Origin: JAWLHJ01 sp040904945
Lineage (GTDB): Bacteria > Gemmatimonadota > Gemmatimonadetes > Longimicrobiales > Gaopeijiaceae
Direction: 5' to 3'
DNA length: 64,000 bases
Assembly (NCBI GenBank): GCA_040904945.1
Contig: JBBDSM010000003.1
Location: 1 to 64,000, forward strand
Part shown: positions 61,201 to 64,000 of the stretch, piece by piece
Position numbering within the stretch: the first letter of the stretch is position 1
Layout of the letters: every line of letters begins with the position of its first letter
Program-made: the position numbers and the translations under genes
The notes under the pieces: generated by a model
What the model was told of the DNA's origin: nothing
The model's input: the letters and a program-made list of their open reading frames with translations, nothing else
Database searches by the model: none

Positions 61201-62972
61201 GAGCCAAGCCCGGAGAGGGCGGCCAGCTGCCGGGCTTCAAGGTCGATGAGACCATCGCCAGAGTGCGCCATTCGACCCCCGGCGTGGGCTTGATCTCTCC
61301 GCCGCCGCACCACGACATCTACTCCATCGAAGATCTGGCGCAGCTCATCTTCGATCTGAAGAACGTGAACCCGCGCGCACTGGTCAGCGTCAAGCTCGTG
61401 TCGGAGATCGGGGTCGGAACGGTCGCGGCCGGCGTGTCCAAGGCGCACTCGGACCGCATCACCATCGCCGGCCACGACGGCGGCACGGGCGCGAGCCCCC
61501 GGACATCGATTCACCACGCCGGCTCGCCCTGGGAGATCGGCCTCGCCGAGACCCAGCAGACCCTCGTCATGAACCGACTTCGTGGGCGTGTCGCCGTGCA
61601 GGTGGACGGTGGGCTGCGCACCGGCAGGGACGTCGTCATCGGAGCGCTGCTCGGCGCCGACGAGTTCGGCTTCGCCACCGCGCCGCTCGTGGCGTCCGGG
61701 TGCATCATGATGCGGAAATGCCACCTGAACACCTGTCCGGTGGGCATCGCCACGCAGAACCCGGAGCTGCGGAAGCGCTTCACCGGGCTGCCGGAGCACG
61801 TCATCAACTACTTCTTCTTCGTCGCCGAAGAGGTGCGCGAGATCATGGCGGAGCTCGGCTTCCGCACCGTCGACGAGATGATCGGTCGGTCCGACCGGCT
61901 CGACACGCGCCGGACCGTCGCGCACTACAAGGCTCACGGGATCGACCTCGGACGGCTGCTCGAGCGAGCCGAAGAGGGGCCCGGCGTCGCGATTCATCAC
62001 ACGGAGGATCAGCGGCACGACATCGACGACGTCATGGACCGAGCGCTCATCCTCGAGGCCGCGCCTGCGCTCGAACACGGCACCCCGGTCCGGATCGCGC
62101 ACGCCATTCGGAACACGGACCGGACCACGGGCGCCATGCTCTCCGGTGAGGTCGCGCGCCGCTATGGCCACGCAGGTCTCCCCGACGAGACCATCCACAT
62201 CGCGCTGACGGGCAACGCCGGCCAGAGCTTCGGCGCGTGGCTCGCGCACGGGGTCACCCTCGAGCTCGCGGGCGATGCCAACGACTACGTCGGGAAGGGG
62301 CTGTCGGGCGGGCGCGTCATCGTCTATCCGCAGGATCGCGCGGTCATCGTCCCGGAGGAAAGCATGATCGTCGGGAACGTGGTGCTGTACGGCGCGATCT
62401 CGGGCGAGGCGTACTTCCGGGGGATCGCCGCCGAGCGGTTCGCGGTGCGGAACTCGGGCGCCTGGGCCGTCGTCGAAGGCGTCGGCGACCACGGCTGCGA
62501 ATACATGACGGGCGGTGTGGTGGCCGTCCTCGGGGCAACGGGCCGCAACTTCGCGGCGGGGATGTCGGGAGGCATTGCCTACGTGCTCGATGAGGCCGGC
62601 GACTTCAGCCTGAAGGTGAACCCCGAGATGGTCGAGATCGAGCGTCTCGAGGACGACCGGAGTCCGGAAGCGCGGACCGCCGACGACCGAGCCGATGCAC
62701 CGCTCTCCGAGGTCGCCCGCGACATGCTCGCGCAGGACGCGTCTCGACTGCGCCGACTCCTCGTGAGACATGCCCGCTTCACGGGTAGCACGAGGGCGAA
62801 GGAGATCCTGGAGCGGTGGGACGAGTTCCTTCCGCGGTTCGTGAAGGTCATGCCCACGGACTACCGCAGGGCGCTCATGAAGTTGGCCGACGGCGCTTCG
62901 TCCGCGCACGAGCCGGACGTCATACGCAAGCGCGGACGGAAGCCCGCGGTGGGGACTTACCAGAATGGGTAA
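58230..62972 (+). CDS. gltB: Glutamate synthase (NADPH/ferredoxin type) large subunit
   Basis: A 1580-residue enzyme that makes two glutamates from glutamine and 2-oxoglutarate. The glutamine amidohydrolase domain begins at C43 (DACGIGF) after a 42-residue cleaved propeptide. The central domain, FMN-binding alpha/beta barrel (HHDIYSIEDLAQLIFDLK, GHDGGTGASP), the 3Fe-4S cysteines (CIMMRKCHLNTCPVGIAT) and the C-terminal GXGXG beta-helix (GKGLSGGRVIVYP) are all present. It overlaps gltD by 8 bp, giving a standard gltBD operon. Confidence 0.97.
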   Translation: MRDKSRRGASVRPYIGAVPRVGRSQFLPSERGLYDPRNEHDACGIGFVANIHGTKSHDIVQQALQILINLNHRGAVGADPTMGDGAGILIQTPHGLFTEVAPEAGIDLPEPGRYAAANVFLPRDAALRTRCEEILEAHVTAEGQTVLGWRDVPVDTGVLSDTVRATEPVTRQLFVGRGASFQGDQDALDRKLFVIRRQAELEVAKLPDEAAGDFYVCTLSTRVMGYKGMLLAEDVGPYYDDLGDARLESCLALVHQRFSTNTFPSWSLAQPFRLICHNGEINTLRGNLNWMSARRAAMRSTVLGDDLEKLWPLVREGQSDSAGLDNALELLVRGGYSLAHAMMMLIPEAWEHNKLMAPTRRAFYEYHAALMEPWDGPASIAFTDGRQVGATLDRNGLRPSRYVVTDDGLVVLSSEAGVLPIPEEKIVKKWRLQPGKMLLIDTEQGRIIDDEEIKADLASAHPYQEILARTQVMVDDLPECAPEHPPVEIPLLDRQQAFGYTQEALKLLLAPMASEGQEATGSMGNDTPIAAMSDRPKLLFSYFRQRFAQVTNPAIDSIRESLVMSLVSMIGPRPNLLELDDVDSHMRLEAEHPILTNTDLDKIRCISKFAGGRFQAVTLDTTYPVEDGPEGMRTAVDALCERAEAAVAEGDNIIVLSDRRVSPERVAIPSVLATAAVHHHLIRKGLRTLVGVVVETGEAHEIHHLAVLGGYGAEGINPYLVFETLTDMVERGDLPEPVDVETAHHNYLKAACKGLLKVMSKMGISTFQSYCGAQIFDALGLKRSFVDRYFYGTPTAVEGIGLVEVAEETCRRHRDAFGASPVLEHALDPGGEHQYRIRGERHYWSPESIAALQHAVRGNAKDRYREFSRIVDDQAEHLMTPRGLFELQPTGDPVPLEEVEPAVDIVKRFSTGAMSFGSISREAHTTLAVAMNRIGGKSNSGEGGEEPDRLLALDNGDSMNSAIKQVASGRFGVTTEYLISADVMQIKVAQGAKPGEGGQLPGFKVDETIARVRHSTPGVGLISPPPHHDIYSIEDLAQLIFDLKNVNPRALVSVKLVSEIGVGTVAAGVSKAHSDRITIAGHDGGTGASPRTSIHHAGSPWEIGLAETQQTLVMNRLRGRVAVQVDGGLRTGRDVVIGALLGADEFGFATAPLVASGCIMMRKCHLNTCPVGIATQNPELRKRFTGLPEHVINYFFFVAEEVREIMAELGFRTVDEMIGRSDRLDTRRTVAHYKAHGIDLGRLLERAEEGPGVAIHHTEDQRHDIDDVMDRALILEAAPALEHGTPVRIAHAIRNTDRTTGAMLSGEVARRYGHAGLPDETIHIALTGNAGQSFGAWLAHGVTLELAGDANDYVGKGLSGGRVIVYPQDRAVIVPEESMIVGNVVLYGAISGEAYFRGIAAERFAVRNSGAWAVVEGVGDHGCEYMTGGVVAVLGATGRNFAAGMSGGIAYVLDEAGDFSLKVNPEMVEIERLEDDRSPEARTADDRADAPLSEVARDMLAQDASRLRRLLVRHARFTGSTRAKEILERWDEFLPRFVKVMPTDYRRALMKLADGASSAHEPDVIRKRGRKPAVGTYQNG

Positions 62973-64000
62973 GGTCACGGGGTTCCTGGAGATCGCCAGC
63001 AAGCGTCCGCAGCATCGCCCGGTCGAGGAGCGGGTGCGCCACTACCAGGAGTTCACGGAGCCGCTGCCGACGGAGGAGATCGCGCTCCAGGGCGCGCGCT
63101 GCATGGATTGCGGGATCCCCTTCTGCCACCAGGGATGCCCGGTCAACAACATCATCCCGGACTGGAACGACCTCGTCTACCGTGACCGGTGGCGGGAGGC
63201 CGCGCAGGTGTTGCACTCCACGAACAACTTCCCGGAGTTCACGGGCCGCATCTGTCCGGCGCCGTGCGAAACGTCGTGCACGCTGAACATCAACGACGAC
63301 CCGGTGACCATCAAATCGATCGAATGCGCCATCATCGACCGGGCCTGGGAGGAAGGTTGGGTCCGGCCGCTCGTCGCCGAGAAACGGACGGGCCGGACGG
63401 TGGCGATCGTCGGGTCGGGTCCGGCCGGCCTGGCGTGCGCCCAGCAGCTCGCCCGGGTCGGCCACGACGTCACCGTGTTCGAGCGGAACGCTACCGTGGG
63501 CGGGCTGCTCCGCTACGGCATCCCCGATTTCAAGATGGAGAAGCGACATATCGACCGCCGCGTCGAGCAGATGGAGACCGAAGGCGTGGTCTTCACCACG
63601 CGATGCGAGATCGGCACGGACCTTCCCGTGGAGACGCTCATCAAGGAGTTCGACGCCGTCGTGCTCTCGGGCGGCGCCGAGCGGCCGCGCGACCTGGAGG
63701 TGCCCGGCCGCAGGCTCGACGGCGTGCACTTCGCCATGGACTTCCTGACGCAGCAGAACCGTCGGGTCGCGAACGAGCCGGTCGATGGGGAGGACATCCT
63801 CGCGGCGGACAAGCACGTCGTGGTCATCGGTGGCGGCGACACCGGATCGGACTGCATCGGGACGTCGTGGCGCCAGGGCGCGAAGTCGGTCACCCAGCTC
63901 GAGATCATGCCCAGGCCGCCCCAGAAGGAGGACAAGGGGACGACCTGGCCCGAGTGGCCGCTGAAGCTGCGGACCTCCTCGTCACAGGAGGAGGGCGGTG
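62965..64000 (+). CDS. gltD: Glutamate synthase small subunit, truncated by the window edge
   Basis: The first 345 residues of the NADPH-oxidising subunit that passes electrons to GltB. Two Cys clusters for the iron-sulfur centres (CMDCGIPFCHQGCP and CPAPCETSC), the FAD-binding GSGPAG and the NADPH-binding VIGGGDTGSDC motifs are intact. The ATG lies inside the last codons of gltB (8-bp overlap). The 3' part lies beyond the window. Confidence 0.95.
   Translation, partial: MGKVTGFLEIASKRPQHRPVEERVRHYQEFTEPLPTEEIALQGARCMDCGIPFCHQGCPVNNIIPDWNDLVYRDRWREAAQVLHSTNNFPEFTGRICPAPCETSCTLNINDDPVTIKSIECAIIDRAWEEGWVRPLVAEKRTGRTVAIVGSGPAGLACAQQLARVGHDVTVFERNATVGGLLRYGIPDFKMEKRHIDRRVEQMETEGVVFTTRCEIGTDLPVETLIKEFDAVVLSGGAERPRDLEVPGRRLDGVHFAMDFLTQQNRRVANEPVDGEDILAADKHVVVIGGGDTGSDCIGTSWRQGAKSVTQLEIMPRPPQKEDKGTTWPEWPLKLRTSSSQEEGG

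Noticed and set aside
1..64000. tRNA, rRNA, CRISPR arrays, insertion sequences, prophage or biosynthetic gene clusters
   Set aside because: Intergenic stretches were read for cloverleaf-type arms, regular direct repeats and transposase-like frames; nothing convincing was seen.

Overview
The window is very GC-rich, densely coding bacterial chromosome. The genes look like Gemmatimonadota: long TPR and beta-barrel secretome proteins, a two-copy DUF4159/MoxR/DUF58/BatA-like/DUF4175 operon, DUF5777, DPP-IV-like S9 peptidases and several small hypotheticals I associate with that phylum. This assignment is inference from gene content; no rRNA or other marker was read. Two runs of exactly 100 N (22763-22862, 43368-43467) mark a scaffolded draft, probably a metagenome-assembled genome. 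I see no rRNA, tRNA, CRISPR array, transposase or phage gene.

Region by region. 1-5.5 kb: non-homologous end-joining pair ligD (-) and ku (+) with a voltage-gated-type cation channel between them, then a MerR-HTH/TPR protein; an 18-bp inverted repeat brackets ligD-channel-ku. 5.5-12.3 kb: POT peptide transporter, small membrane protein, DUF5777 barrel with an AT-rich dyad upstream, NmrA-like reductase, MaoC-like protein, membrane-anchored hydrolase, a degenerate GGDEF protein coupled to a dolichol/phytol-kinase-like membrane enzyme, and a cupin. 12.3-21.4 kb: housekeeping and RNA-related genes (DEAD-box helicase, low-molecular-weight phosphatase plus fructosamine kinase, aspartate aminotransferase, thioredoxin-fold isomerase-like protein, a helicase paralogue with destroyed ATPase motifs but an intact-looking DbpA-type RNA-binding domain, HU, IF-1, zinc ribbon).

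21.5-28.3 kb: outer-membrane barrel, a non-coding stretch with a nested palindrome and the first assembly gap, a secreted lipoprotein hydrolase, cyclophilin, S9 peptidase and a small hypothetical. 28.5-43.4 kb: a nine-gene, mostly overlapping operon (DUF4159, VWA/amidotransferase-like protein, caspase-fold pseudo-peptidase, TPR-gluzincin, second DUF4159, MoxR ATPase, DUF58, BatA-like, DUF4175). It is the best candidate here for an under-described system: a MoxR-type chaperone with VWA partners plus cell-envelope proteins. Its last gene runs into the second gap.

43.5-50 kb: partial response regulator, EttA-type ABC-F protein coupled to two small membrane proteins, and a 1024-residue kinase/M23/class-III aminotransferase fusion. 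49.9-57.5 kb: a leftward block that starts with iron-uptake genes (DtxR-like/FeoA fusion, FeoB) and continues with MscS channel, barrel, alpha/beta hydrolase and BNR-repeat protein. It diverges from a ZIP-like transporter with a His-rich tail across an intergenic region holding a perfect 18-bp DtxR/MntR-type palindrome. 57.5-64 kb: secreted DsrE-like protein and glutamate synthase gltB-gltD, the latter cut by the window edge.
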